DNA of 14,041 bases from JAKAGZ01 sp964595355 (GCA_964595355.1 CAZQQD010000080.1:1-14041), one strand, 5' to 3'. Counted from the stretch's first letter, positions 1-7,786 are shown. A program made the numbers and translations. Notes: generated from the letters alone by a model not told the origin.

Positions 1-129
1 AATGATATCTTAAAAAGACCTGCGAATGAAAAGCCTTACCTTATATTGGTTGTCGGTCACCCGACTGAAAATGCAAAGGTACCGGATATTCAGAAAAAAC
101 CGCTGAAAGAAATAATGGAGTTTGTTTGA
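1..129 (+). CDS. Nitroreductase family protein, C-terminal end (5' truncated by window)
   Basis: An open frame runs from base 1 to a TGA at 127-129 and encodes 42 residues. It contains NEKPYLILVVGHPTENAKV followed by PDIQKKPLKEIM. This is the usual C-terminal tail of FMN-dependent nitroreductase-fold enzymes, which typically read roughly ANERPFLLLPVGYPA...VPDIxRKPLDE. Family members reduce nitro compounds, flavins or quinones with NAD(P)H. The active-site and FMN-binding regions lie outside the window, so the substrate cannot be inferred. A palindromic repeat starts 10 bases after the stop. The gene is read in the same direction as the GDH at 337, but a 207-base gap and the repeat separate them, so I do not place them in one operon. 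The family call rests on this tail alone. Confidence 0.72.
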   Translation, partial: NDILKRPANEKPYLILVVGHPTENAKVPDIQKKPLKEIMEFV

Positions 130-138
130 TCTATAAAT

Positions 139-211
139 TGTCATCCTCCCGCAAGGCGGGATTTCGGAATCTATTAAATTTAGCAGATTCTGAAATGAAT
201 TCAGAATGACA
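139..211. repeat. Short palindromic dispersed-type repeat (REP/MITE-like)
   Basis: The element begins TGTCAT (139-144) and ends ATGACA (206-211), so its termini are inverted repeats. Inside it are a tight hairpin TCCCGC-AAG-GCGGGA (147-161), the pair GAATCT (167-172)/AGATTC (185-190), and CTGAA (190-194)/TTCAG (200-204). Termini like these and internal palindromes are typical of short non-coding repeats scattered between genes in many bacterial genomes. It could also act as a terminator for the upstream gene. Only one copy is in the window, so dispersion is inferred from its form. Confidence 0.6.
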
Positions 212-223
212 GTAAAACTGTAT

Positions 224-252
224 TTGTTAAAATAAAATTAGAACACTACATA
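224..252 (+). promoter_or_regulatory. Possible sigma70-like promoter for the 478-aa GDH
   Basis: TTGTTA at 224-229 and TACATA at 247-252 are separated by 17 bases and resemble -35 and -10 boxes. They lie about 85 bases upstream of the ATG at 337. The match is partial and the surroundings are AT-rich, so chance occurrence is quite possible. Confidence 0.25.
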
Positions 253-336
253 CTGCTTGCCTCGCCTGTTTTTAATGCCTAATTTTATTCAGCCTAAGAA
301 TCTATTATTCCATTTTATTGATTGAGGTAGAGTACC

Positions 337-1773
337 ATGCAAAATAACCACAATGTAAAAGCGAAAAGAGAACGCAGCTTTTTCGGAGATGTGCTCGATT
401 ATTTTAATAAAGCAGCGGGATTCACCAAATATCCTTCCGGACTGCTTGATCAGATCAAAGATTGCAACAGCGTTTACGAAATGAAATTTCCAGTCAGGAT
501 AAAAAATCAAATCAAAGTGATAACGGCATACAGAGTTGAACATAGTCAGCACAAATTACCGGTGAAAGGTGGAATCCGTTATAGTCTTTCCGTAAACCAG
601 GATGAAGTAATGGCACTTGCTGCTTTGATGACATATAAATGTGCTGTAGTAAATGTTCCCTTTGGCGGTGCAAAAGGCGGCGTTTGTATTGATCCCAAAG
701 AATATGATGAAGTTGAACTCGAACATATTACCAGGAGATACACGTCTGAACTTGTAAAGAAGAATTTTATAGGGCCAGGTATAGATGTGCCGGCACCCGA
801 TTACGGAACAAACGGTAGTGTTATGGCTTGGGTGGCTGATACTTATGCTGCATTCAATCCAGGTTCGATCGATGCACAGGCCTGTGTTACCGGTAAACCT
901 ATCAGTCAGGGCGGAATCAGGGGCAGAACCGCAGCCACGGGAAGAGGCGTTTACTTTGGAGTTAGGGAAGCGCTGAATAACGAAAAAGATTTAAAGAAAC
1001 TTGGACTAACAGCCGGTGTCGAAGGAAAGAGAGTTGTTGTTCAGGGGTTGGGAAATGTTGGCTACCACGCCGCAAAATTCTTCTTTGAAGCCGGAGCTAA
1101 AATAGTTGGTATCGCGGAATTTGAGGGCTCCATTTATGATCCAAACGGAATTGATATTGAAAAATTAATGATACACAGGAAATCGACAGGAAGTATTCTG
1201 GATTTTCCTGGTGCTAAAAATCTAAAAAGCAGGGGAGATGCTCTCGAAGTTGAATGCGATGTATTAATACCGGCGGCACTCGAGAACCAGATAAATTCAG
1301 CCAATGCAGACAAAATCAAAGCTAAAATTGTTGCAGAAGCTGCAAACGGCCCGGTTACACCGGAAGCTGAAAAAGTTCTTCTTAAGAAGAATACTTTAAT
1401 AATTCCCGACCTGTATCTAAATGCCGGGGGTGTAACAGTATCTTATTTTGAATGGCTGAAAAATTTATCTCACGTGCGTTTCGGAAGAATGGGAAAACGA
1501 TACGACGAATTAATCTATCAAACTCTGGTTAATTCAATTGAGTCGGCAATCGGTAAAAAGCTTGATGATTCATCAAAGCAAATTATAACTCATGGTGCAG
1601 ATGAAGAGGATCTTGTGAATTCGGGCCTGGAAGAAACTATGGTGAGCGCATATAATGAAATAAACGAAGTATGGAAAACAAATAAAGAGATTCCTGATCT
1701 TCGCACTGCTGCTTTTGTAACTGCCATTAATAAAATCGCTGATTCTTATTACGCGCTGGGAATATTTCCTTAA
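337..1773 (+). CDS. Glutamate dehydrogenase, mitochondrial-type (Glu/Leu/Phe/Val dehydrogenase family), 478 aa
   Basis: It catalyses the reversible oxidative deamination of glutamate to 2-oxoglutarate and ammonium, in the cytoplasm, probably as a hexamer. The substrate-binding lysines fall at K77 (VKGGIRY) and K101 (TYKCAVV), the catalytic lysine at K113 (GGAKGG) and the catalytic aspartate at D155 (DVPAPDYGT). The Rossmann motif GLGNVG is at 237-242, and E261 near the end of the next strand suggests NAD preference. The stretch ACVTGKPISQGGI (182-194) and the C-terminal DLRTAAFVTAI (454-464) match the animal mitochondrial subfamily. Between about residues 380 and 433 it carries a segment aligning with the antenna region of mammalian GDH, which the other three GDHs here lack. 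The ATG at 337 has GAGG nine bases upstream. It converges on the 415-aa GDH across 43 bases with no strong terminator hairpin. Family assignment is certain; coenzyme choice is inferred. Confidence 0.95.
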   Translation: MQNNHNVKAKRERSFFGDVLDYFNKAAGFTKYPSGLLDQIKDCNSVYEMKFPVRIKNQIKVITAYRVEHSQHKLPVKGGIRYSLSVNQDEVMALAALMTYKCAVVNVPFGGAKGGVCIDPKEYDEVELEHITRRYTSELVKKNFIGPGIDVPAPDYGTNGSVMAWVADTYAAFNPGSIDAQACVTGKPISQGGIRGRTAATGRGVYFGVREALNNEKDLKKLGLTAGVEGKRVVVQGLGNVGYHAAKFFFEAGAKIVGIAEFEGSIYDPNGIDIEKLMIHRKSTGSILDFPGAKNLKSRGDALEVECDVLIPAALENQINSANADKIKAKIVAEAANGPVTPEAEKVLLKKNTLIIPDLYLNAGGVTVSYFEWLKNLSHVRFGRMGKRYDELIYQTLVNSIESAIGKKLDDSSKQIITHGADEEDLVNSGLEETMVSAYNEINEVWKTNKEIPDLRTAAFVTAINKIADSYYALGIFP

Positions 1774-1816
1774 AAAGATATTATATTTTTGTTTTACCGT
1801 ATATTATTAAAAGAGT

Positions 1817-3064
1817 TTAAACCCAGCCTCTTAACTTGCACGCTTCTGCGACTCTTGCAACACCAACAACCATCGCACCGAGCCGGGGATGAACTTTTTT
1901 ATCTTTAACTGCTTCCATTACGGTATGATAGGCTTTTTTGAGTTTATCGTCTAATCTTTTGTGAACCCGCTCCTCGTCCCAGAAGTATGAGTAATTATCC
2001 TGAACCATTTCGAAATAAGAAACAGTTACGCCGCCCGCACTGGCAAGAATATCAGGTATAACGTGAATCCCGTTTTTATTTAAAATAATATCCGCCTCGG
2101 GTGTGGTCGGTCCGTTTGCAAGTTCACAAATTACCTTTGCTTTAATGTTGTTGGCATTCTGAGAAGTAATTGCATTTTCGAGTGCAGCAGGGTAAAGAAT
2201 TTCCACTTCGAGTTCCAGAAGTTTTTCATGAGGAATTTGCTTTGCCCCGGGAAATCCAAGCACGGAACCGGTCTTTAATTTGTGCGTTACAAGTTCTTTT
2301 GGATTGAAGCCATCACTGTTAAATATGGCGCCGCGTGAATCGCTGACAGCTACAAGTTTTCCTCCGCCTAAAATTTCCTGGTGAAGTAAAGCAGCTCTTT
2401 GACCTGCATTTCCAAATCCTTGAATTGCATAAGTTTTTGTAGGATCGAAACCGTGAAGTTTACACGCTTCCCGCACCGTTATCACACCACCACGTGCAGT
2501 TGCATCTCTTCTTCCTTCGGTTCCGCCAATCTGTTGGGGCTTGTCAGTCAAGACGCCGGGCTGATGAAGATTCATAATTGTTTCATATTCATCCATCATC
2601 CACGCCATTGTTTGAGGGTTTGTGTAAACGTCAGGCGCAGGAATATCTTTATTAATTCCTATAAACGGAGCAATTGCTCTAATGTATTCTCTTGATAAAT
2701 TTTCAAGTTCTCTTTCCGACATAGATTTTGGATCACACACAACACCGCCTTTTCCTCCACCGAGAGGTAAATCTACTACTGCAGTTTTCCAGGTCATCCA
2801 GCATCCAAGTGCCCTGATAGTATCGACAGTTTCTTCCGGGTGAAATCTGATTCCGCCTTTAGCCGGGCCACGGGCAAAGTTATATTGAATTCTGTATCCC
2901 TGGAAAATTTTTGTTCTACCGTCATCCATTTTAACGTGCAAAGTAAAATTAAATTCTCTTTGCGGGGTACTCAGCAGCTCAATTGTAGCTTTATCAAGGT
3001 TTAAAATTTTAGCTGCTTCAAAAATCTGCTGTCTTGCTACATTAAATGAATTATATGATTCCAT
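1817..3064 (-). CDS. Glutamate dehydrogenase, RocG/GudB-like, probably NAD-linked, 415 aa
   Basis: This is a compact GDH of the length usual for the RocG/GudB and archaeal subfamily, which commonly works in glutamate catabolism. Visible landmarks are K69 (PAKGGIRF), K93 (TWKTAVV), the catalytic lysine K105 (GGGKGG), the catalytic aspartate D145 (DIPAPDVYT) and the dinucleotide loop GFGNAG (216-221). Strand beta-2 is followed by SDSRG (241-245), whose D242 is compatible with NAD use. It is the last gene of a tight minus-strand operon. Its ATG lies four bases after the stop of the zinc ribbon gene, and its SD (AAAGGA) is formed by the last two codons of that gene, so translation is probably coupled. 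It belongs to a different subfamily from the other three GDHs in the window and did not arise from them by recent duplication. Confidence 0.94.
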   Translation of the reverse strand: MESYNSFNVARQQIFEAAKILNLDKATIELLSTPQREFNFTLHVKMDDGRTKIFQGYRIQYNFARGPAKGGIRFHPEETVDTIRALGCWMTWKTAVVDLPLGGGKGGVVCDPKSMSERELENLSREYIRAIAPFIGINKDIPAPDVYTNPQTMAWMMDEYETIMNLHQPGVLTDKPQQIGGTEGRRDATARGGVITVREACKLHGFDPTKTYAIQGFGNAGQRAALLHQEILGGGKLVAVSDSRGAIFNSDGFNPKELVTHKLKTGSVLGFPGAKQIPHEKLLELEVEILYPAALENAITSQNANNIKAKVICELANGPTTPEADIILNKNGIHVIPDILASAGGVTVSYFEMVQDNYSYFWDEERVHKRLDDKLKKAYHTVMEAVKDKKVHPRLGAMVVGVARVAEACKLRGWV

Positions 3065-3068
3065 TATT

Positions 3069-3272
3069 TTATCCTTTGGTCTTTTTATTTTTATCAGGAG
3101 AATCAGGTTCAGGTTTTACCGGCACATCCAGAATTATTCTGTACCAGCAGTTCTTGCAGGTTAATACTCTATCGACACTTAATAGCACCTGTTGCCATGG
3201 ACTGAGCTTATGCCCACAATGAGGACAATTTTCTAAAATGTCTTTACTCATTTCCGGCTTACTATTTTCCAA
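3069..3272 (-). CDS. Small zinc ribbon protein, 67 aa (TTG start)
   Basis: The protein has two CxxC knuckles, CPHC at 16-19 and CKNC at 39-42, separated by 19 residues. This is a classic zinc ribbon layout, followed by a lysine/proline-rich tail (from about 52) that is probably disordered. I do not recognise a specific family. The likely start is TTG at 3272, because GGAGGG sits five bases upstream. The in-frame ATG at 3251 (60 aa) has only a weak SD. With the TTG start it overlaps the end of the 1004-aa gene by 11 bases, so its SD lies inside that reading frame, and it ends four bases before the 415-aa GDH. This places it in a coupled three-gene operon. Such small ribbons can bind nucleic acid or a partner protein; a role beside the PPDK_N protein or GDH is inference only. 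Confidence 0.82.
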   Translation of the reverse strand: MENSKPEMSKDILENCPHCGHKLSPWQQVLLSVDRVLTCKNCWYRIILDVPVKPEPDSPDKNKKTKG

Positions 3273-6200
3273 GTTTTCCCTCCGGTTTAAAAATAACTCC
3301 TTTGTTCTGATGACCGTTCATTTTAATAACTATGGGTGAATCAAAACGAAGGAGTTTAGTAAAAACTTTTGAAGCTGTTGGTTTTTGATCAGTTAGCCAG
3401 TTCCAGTTAATCAGTCCCTGGTTTTTAAGACTGTTTATATTGAAATAGCCGATCATAAATGAAGTAATGTTCTGGAAAAAGTGAGAACCTTGTGAAGGTT
3501 CAACAGATAAGTCTTTAAATCCGGATTCAACAATTGCGCGTGCACCTGCAATTTGTTCCCAGTTTACCGGGATCCCAAGCCACGGATCGAGTGATCCCCA
3601 TCTGCCTACACCAATTAACAAATATGGCCTGTTTTCGTCTATTAATTGACTGTTGAACTGGCTTACTTCTTTTGCAACATCCCGGCTTTTAGATCTGTCG
3701 AATGAATCGTAATCAACAAAGACAATATCGTAAATATCGTTGAGTACACCATCACCAAGTACCTGGTTGCTGAAACAAATTAATTTTTCGGGTTCGAATT
3801 TGTCAATTGTAATTTCCTCATGGTCTCTATTGATAACTAGCGGTCTCATTTGCAAAAGCCCGAATTCTTTCGGCTTTCCCTCAGATACTGATAGATTAAC
3901 AGCAAATTCTATTTCTATAGGAGTACCCATTCCCCAGGTTCCCATATCGAGAAGCAGATCTATAATTTCCGACAGAGGAAAAAGTTTGTGCTTGAGCATT
4001 GGTCCGAACGTAACCATTCTAATGCCTGCCCGGCTAAGTCCATCAGAAATTGAATCATTCTCAGGAGAATAAGTAGATCCCACAAGACTTAGTGTCCCCT
4101 CTTCTTCAGCTACATCAAGGTCATAGGTTTCGATCATCATATCGTGTGTGGCATAACCAAAATCGGATTTACCTTCAAGGTTAAGAGCATAAAAGTTTTT
4201 CTGACTATTATCTAAAGCATCCTTTGTTGAATAAAATTGTATCAGATCTGTTGGATACTTAGGGCAGAATCTTACAACATTTCCTCCGTCTACAACAGTT
4301 TTACCCAAACCAAGGGCAACCGAGACAACCCCATCTATAGATTTTTGAGGAGCTATTGGATAAAAGTTATACGATTTTGCAACACCTGATATTTCAGGAT
4401 AAAATTTATGATCGCGTTTTGATCCAATAATTTTCTGAATAATGACCGCCATTTTTTCCTCTTCAAGGCGGTAGGAGGTTATCTTTATATATCCTTTTGC
4501 ACTCTGATAAAATGTGGAAGCGTAAACTCTTTTTATGGTATTCAGAAGGTCGTTTAGTTTTACAAGAGGATTGTGATGATTATTTGGAATCATATAAGTC
4601 TCATAAACGCCCGCAAAGGGATGATACTGTGAATCTTCAAGTAAACTCGACGATCTAACTGCAAGTGGTGTGTGAACAATATCCAGGAAAGCTGCAAGCT
4701 CACCAAGAACTTCCTCAGGAAATTTTTCCGCTTCTAAAAATCTTTTTGTAATTTCTTCGTCGTTTTCACAGCTTAGAGCAAAATTTCTCAGTTTATTGTC
4801 ATCGAGAAATTGATCGAATACATTCGTTCCAATTACAACTGCTGCAGGCACAGAAATCTGAATCCCTTTGAATTGATCCCGAACGTTGTAATTATTTATT
4901 AAAGTATTTACAAAGCCTAAACCTCTTGCTTTTCCACCTAATGAACCTCCGCCAATTCTCGCAAAGCTACTGTTGGGATCAAAAGATTCCTTTGTGAAAT
5001 CTGCGATGATGCCCCGCTGTCTGAGGTTTCTATAATTATGCAAAGAATTAATTAAATGCTGACGAAGCTCATCAACAGAAGAATAATCAGAAACCTTTCT
5101 TGGCCTTAGTTGATGGGCCAGCCAGAATTCCGTCCGGGCTTTAAGCCAGTTTGAAAAATGATTCCTCTCACCGTGATATTTTATGCTTTCAGCAGGAACA
5201 ATCTTTAATTGTTCTTCAAGGCTTTTCAGATCGTTTGCTCTGCCAACTTCAATACCGGCCTTTGTCCTGAAAATAAAATCACCGAAACTGAAATAGTTCG
5301 TCATAAAATGTTTCAGTTCGTTTATTAATAATGGGGAATCTTTTAATACAAATGAAGCTCCAATATCATCTGTGTAAGTGGAATAATCAGAATTATTCGA
5401 TGTTAAAAGTATGGGAATATCAGGATGATCATTTTTTACATTTTTAGCAAATTCTATTCCAGCAACCGGATCGTCTTTGCCATTTCTAGGAAAATCAACA
5501 TCTGATATTAAACCGAGTACAAGGTCTTTATACTTCTTGTAATAATTCCAGGCTTCTTCATAATTTGTGCAGAGCAGAATTTTCGGACGTGCACGCATTC
5601 TTAAAAACCTATGAGTGAGGTTTATACCTTCTGAAATTAATCTTTGCGATTGAGCCAGAATTTCTGTGTATATAACAGGTAGTAAAGAAGAATAATATCT
5701 TACATTGTCTTCAATAAAAATGATATTTTGAACACCAACAATTCTACTGTCATGATCTACGTTCATTCTATCTTCAAGGTATTTTACAATTGCAATTATT
5801 ATCCTGAAATCACCATGCCAGATGAAAATTTTATCGAAGACAGAGGTTTCAGGTTTAAGTAATAAATATTTTAATTCTTTGTTATCGTGTGCAAGTAAAA
5901 TAATTGGAATATTAAGTCCCGATTCTTTTGCCAATGCAGCAAAATTAATTGGGTGCATGTCTTCAATGTGAAGAGTAGTAATAATAAGATCGAATCTTCT
6001 TTCTTCTTTGGCAAGTGCTATTGCATCTTTACCGCTTGATACTCTTGTTAATTCAGGGGAGTGGCTGAGGTTTAATCCCTGATATTCATTTCTGATTAAT
6101 TCGTAAAGTCTGCCATCTTCTTCAAAGAGGTATAAATCGTAGAGGCTGGAGACTAGGAGAATATCTCTTATCCTTAATCTCATCAGGTTCTGAAAACCCT

Positions 6201-6276
6201 GGAATCTGTTGCCGTAACCGTGCTCTACCCAGTAATCATCAAAACTGTTTTTTACTGCGTCATATTTATCTCGCAT
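3262..6276 (-). CDS. Receiver/PPDK_N ATP-grasp multidomain protein, 1004 aa (paralogue A)
   Basis: Domains in order: (1) residues 37-175, a receiver-like fold that has lost its phospho-site, with SS where the acidic pair should be and TT in FDLIITTLHIED where the Asp should be. (2) Residues 181-330, a second receiver with E189/D190, phospho-acceptor D259 (LISDVDF), S293 and K312 retained, and a long inserted helix at about 203-232. (3) Residues 437-815, the PEP/pyruvate-binding ATP-grasp domain of PPDK and PEP synthase, with GGGSLGGKARG (442-452), AVRSSSLLED (539-548), FAGVYETYM (554-562), a GLGKTVV loop and LLQMRPL (807-813). (4) Residues 830-1004, an unassigned domain with RWGSLDPWLG and PSQGSHFFQN. 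The swivelling phosphohistidine and PEP TIM-barrel domains are not recognisable, so it is unlikely to be a normal PEP synthase. It starts 96 bases after the upstream gdhA and overlaps the zinc ribbon gene. The ATG has only a weak SD. A kinase-like regulator is an inference. Confidence 0.88.
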   Translation of the reverse strand: MRDKYDAVKNSFDDYWVEHGYGNRFQGFQNLMRLRIRDILLVSSLYDLYLFEEDGRLYELIRNEYQGLNLSHSPELTRVSSGKDAIALAKEERRFDLIITTLHIEDMHPINFAALAKESGLNIPIILLAHDNKELKYLLLKPETSVFDKIFIWHGDFRIIIAIVKYLEDRMNVDHDSRIVGVQNIIFIEDNVRYYSSLLPVIYTEILAQSQRLISEGINLTHRFLRMRARPKILLCTNYEEAWNYYKKYKDLVLGLISDVDFPRNGKDDPVAGIEFAKNVKNDHPDIPILLTSNNSDYSTYTDDIGASFVLKDSPLLINELKHFMTNYFSFGDFIFRTKAGIEVGRANDLKSLEEQLKIVPAESIKYHGERNHFSNWLKARTEFWLAHQLRPRKVSDYSSVDELRQHLINSLHNYRNLRQRGIIADFTKESFDPNSSFARIGGGSLGGKARGLGFVNTLINNYNVRDQFKGIQISVPAAVVIGTNVFDQFLDDNKLRNFALSCENDEEITKRFLEAEKFPEEVLGELAAFLDIVHTPLAVRSSSLLEDSQYHPFAGVYETYMIPNNHHNPLVKLNDLLNTIKRVYASTFYQSAKGYIKITSYRLEEEKMAVIIQKIIGSKRDHKFYPEISGVAKSYNFYPIAPQKSIDGVVSVALGLGKTVVDGGNVVRFCPKYPTDLIQFYSTKDALDNSQKNFYALNLEGKSDFGYATHDMMIETYDLDVAEEEGTLSLVGSTYSPENDSISDGLSRAGIRMVTFGPMLKHKLFPLSEIIDLLLDMGTWGMGTPIEIEFAVNLSVSEGKPKEFGLLQMRPLVINRDHEEITIDKFEPEKLICFSNQVLGDGVLNDIYDIVFVDYDSFDRSKSRDVAKEVSQFNSQLIDENRPYLLIGVGRWGSLDPWLGIPVNWEQIAGARAIVESGFKDLSVEPSQGSHFFQNITSFMIGYFNINSLKNQGLINWNWLTDQKPTASKVFTKLLRFDSPIVIKMNGHQNKGVIFKPEGKLGK

Positions 6277-6310
6277 GATAACCTGCGGTTAATGACGTAA
6301 ATTTAATTGT

Positions 6311-6355
6311 AAAAATAAGAGAAGGCCTTCAATTTATGTAGTCAATTTGAAGGCC
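6311..6355 (-). terminator. Hairpin with T-rich tail downstream of the 453-aa gdhA
   Basis: Read on the minus strand, GGCCTTCAA (6355-6347) pairs with TTGAAGGCC (6332-6324) across a 14-base AT-rich loop. The stem is followed by TTCTCTTATTTTT (6323-6311). It begins 17 bases after the gdhA stop and ends 34 bases before the ATG of the 1004-aa gene. The structure fits an intrinsic terminator, or an attenuator that lowers read-through into the downstream gene. The loop is larger than usual. Confidence 0.6.
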
Positions 6356-6372
6356 CTTGAAAGAAATAATAA

Positions 6373-7734
6373 TTATACAACACCCTGATCCATCATGGCA
6401 TCAGCAACTTTCAGGAATCCGCCAATATTAGCGCCATTGACATAATTGCCAGGTGTTCCAAATCTATCTGCCATATGAACACAGGTAGTATGAATATCTT
6501 TCATAATCATTTGGAGTCTGTTATCCACTTCTTCTCTGTTCCATGGCAAACGCATGCTGTTCTGTGTCATTTCCAGTCCGGATACTGCAACGCCACCAGC
6601 ATTAGCTGCTTTTCCGGGTCCGTAAAGAATTTTTTTATCAAGAAATAGTTTTACACCATCTAGCGTGGTTGGCATATTTGCGCCTTCACTAACGACGTAA
6701 ACACCGTTCTTTATAAGATTCTGTGCATCCTTTCCATTTATTTCATTTTGAGTTGCACTTGGAAATGCACACTGAGCTTTATGATTCCAGAGCGGATTAG
6801 AATCAGCCTTTGGATCTATAGTAGTGTAAACAGCATTTTTATATTTCTCAGCGTATTCTTTAATCCTTCCGCGCCTTACATTTTTCAATTCCATTACGAA
6901 GTTAAGTTTTTCATTATTAATTCCTTCTTCATCGTAAACGTAACCATTAGAATCTGACAACGTTACAACTTTAGCTCCGAGAGAAATTAATTTTTCAACA
7001 GTATATTGTGCAACATTTCCACTGCCTGATACAAGACAGGTTTTTCCTTCCAGAGTTTCTCTTTTTGTGCTCAGCATTTCGGCTGCAAAGTAAACTGCTC
7101 CGTAACCGGTAGCTTCAGGTCTGATGAGCGATCCTCCCCAGTTCAGGCCTTTACCTGTTAGTACACCTGTAAATTCGTTCCTGAGTTTTTTGTATTGACC
7201 AAACAGATAACCAATTTCTCTACCTCCAACGCCGATGTCACCGGCAGGAACATCGGTATTTGGTCCTATGTGTCTGTAAAGTTCGCTCATGAATGCCTGA
7301 CAGAAACGCATAATTTTTAAATCACTTTTACCTTTTGGGTCGAAATCCGAACCTCCTTTTCCACCTCCCATTGGAAGTGTTGTAAGACTGTTTTTAAATA
7401 CTTGTTCGAATGCGAGAAATTTTAGAATACCAAGGTTAACTGATGGGTGAAAGCGTAATCCCCCTTTATAAGGTCCGATTGCACTGTTCATTTCGATTCT
7501 GTAACCCTTGTTGATGTTGACTTCTCCCTGTTCATCAACCCAGGGCACGCGGAAAGTTATAACTCTTTCAGGTTCGATAATTCTTTCCAGTATTTTTGCA
7601 GCCTGGTACTCGGGATGTTTTTCAAAAACCAGCGAAAGAGATTCTGCAACTTCCTCTACTGCCTGATGGAATTCTGGTTCAGCAGGATTTTTTGCTTTGA
7701 CTTCCGCAATCAGATCCTTTATGTAACTAGACAT
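6373..7734 (-). CDS. gdhA: Glutamate dehydrogenase, GdhA type, probably NADP-linked, 453 aa
   Basis: This is a hexameric GDH of the enterobacterial GdhA length class, normally used to assimilate ammonium into glutamate. K90 (YKGGLRF), K114 (VFKNSL), catalytic K126 (GGGKGG) and catalytic D166 (DVPAGDIGVG) are all present. The Rossmann loop is GSGNVA (237-242). After strand beta-2 it reads SDSNG (260-264), and K284 falls at the position of the E. coli lysine (K286) that contacts the NADPH 2'-phosphate, so NADP use is favoured. It differs from most relatives in PSATQNE (325-331) in place of PCATQNE, and it has a few extra residues just before that (about 306-318). The start has an excellent SD (AAGGAGG, six bases upstream). 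It opens the second gdhA-PPDK_N module and has a 112-base leader sharing short elements with the other gdhA. Confidence 0.95.
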   Translation of the reverse strand: MSSYIKDLIAEVKAKNPAEPEFHQAVEEVAESLSLVFEKHPEYQAAKILERIIEPERVITFRVPWVDEQGEVNINKGYRIEMNSAIGPYKGGLRFHPSVNLGILKFLAFEQVFKNSLTTLPMGGGKGGSDFDPKGKSDLKIMRFCQAFMSELYRHIGPNTDVPAGDIGVGGREIGYLFGQYKKLRNEFTGVLTGKGLNWGGSLIRPEATGYGAVYFAAEMLSTKRETLEGKTCLVSGSGNVAQYTVEKLISLGAKVVTLSDSNGYVYDEEGINNEKLNFVMELKNVRRGRIKEYAEKYKNAVYTTIDPKADSNPLWNHKAQCAFPSATQNEINGKDAQNLIKNGVYVVSEGANMPTTLDGVKLFLDKKILYGPGKAANAGGVAVSGLEMTQNSMRLPWNREEVDNRLQMIMKDIHTTCVHMADRFGTPGNYVNGANIGGFLKVADAMMDQGVV

Positions 7735-7749
7735 GATCGCCTCCTTGAG

Positions 7750-7786
7750 TTATGTATAGTGAGTATATTATTCAGCGTAAGGTGAG
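7750..7786 (-). promoter_or_regulatory. Conserved upstream element pair of gdhA (453 aa)
   Basis: On the minus strand the leader holds CTCACCTT (7786-7779) and, 20 bases later, TATACATAA (7758-7750), just before the SD. The same two words occur in the same order upstream of the paralogous 446-aa gdhA, 23 bases apart, while the sequence between them has diverged. A promoter, operator or leader-RNA element is likely. TATACATAA lies too close to the SD to be a comfortable -10 box. A second TATACT (7767-7762) could serve as one. Confidence 0.45.

Noticed and set aside
289..552. 87-codon minus-strand open frame across the start of the 478-aa GDH
   Set aside because: It is antisense to a certain gene and its product resembles no family. 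It is a shadow of the real frame.
1774..1816. Terminator between the two converging GDH genes
   Set aside because: The 43 bases are AT-rich but contain no stable hairpin that I can see.
3262..6276. Annotating the 1000-aa proteins as PEP synthase (ppsA) or PPDK
   Set aside because: Only the ATP-grasp domain matches. The phosphohistidine motif and PEP barrel are not visible and two receiver domains are added, so the enzyme name would mislead.
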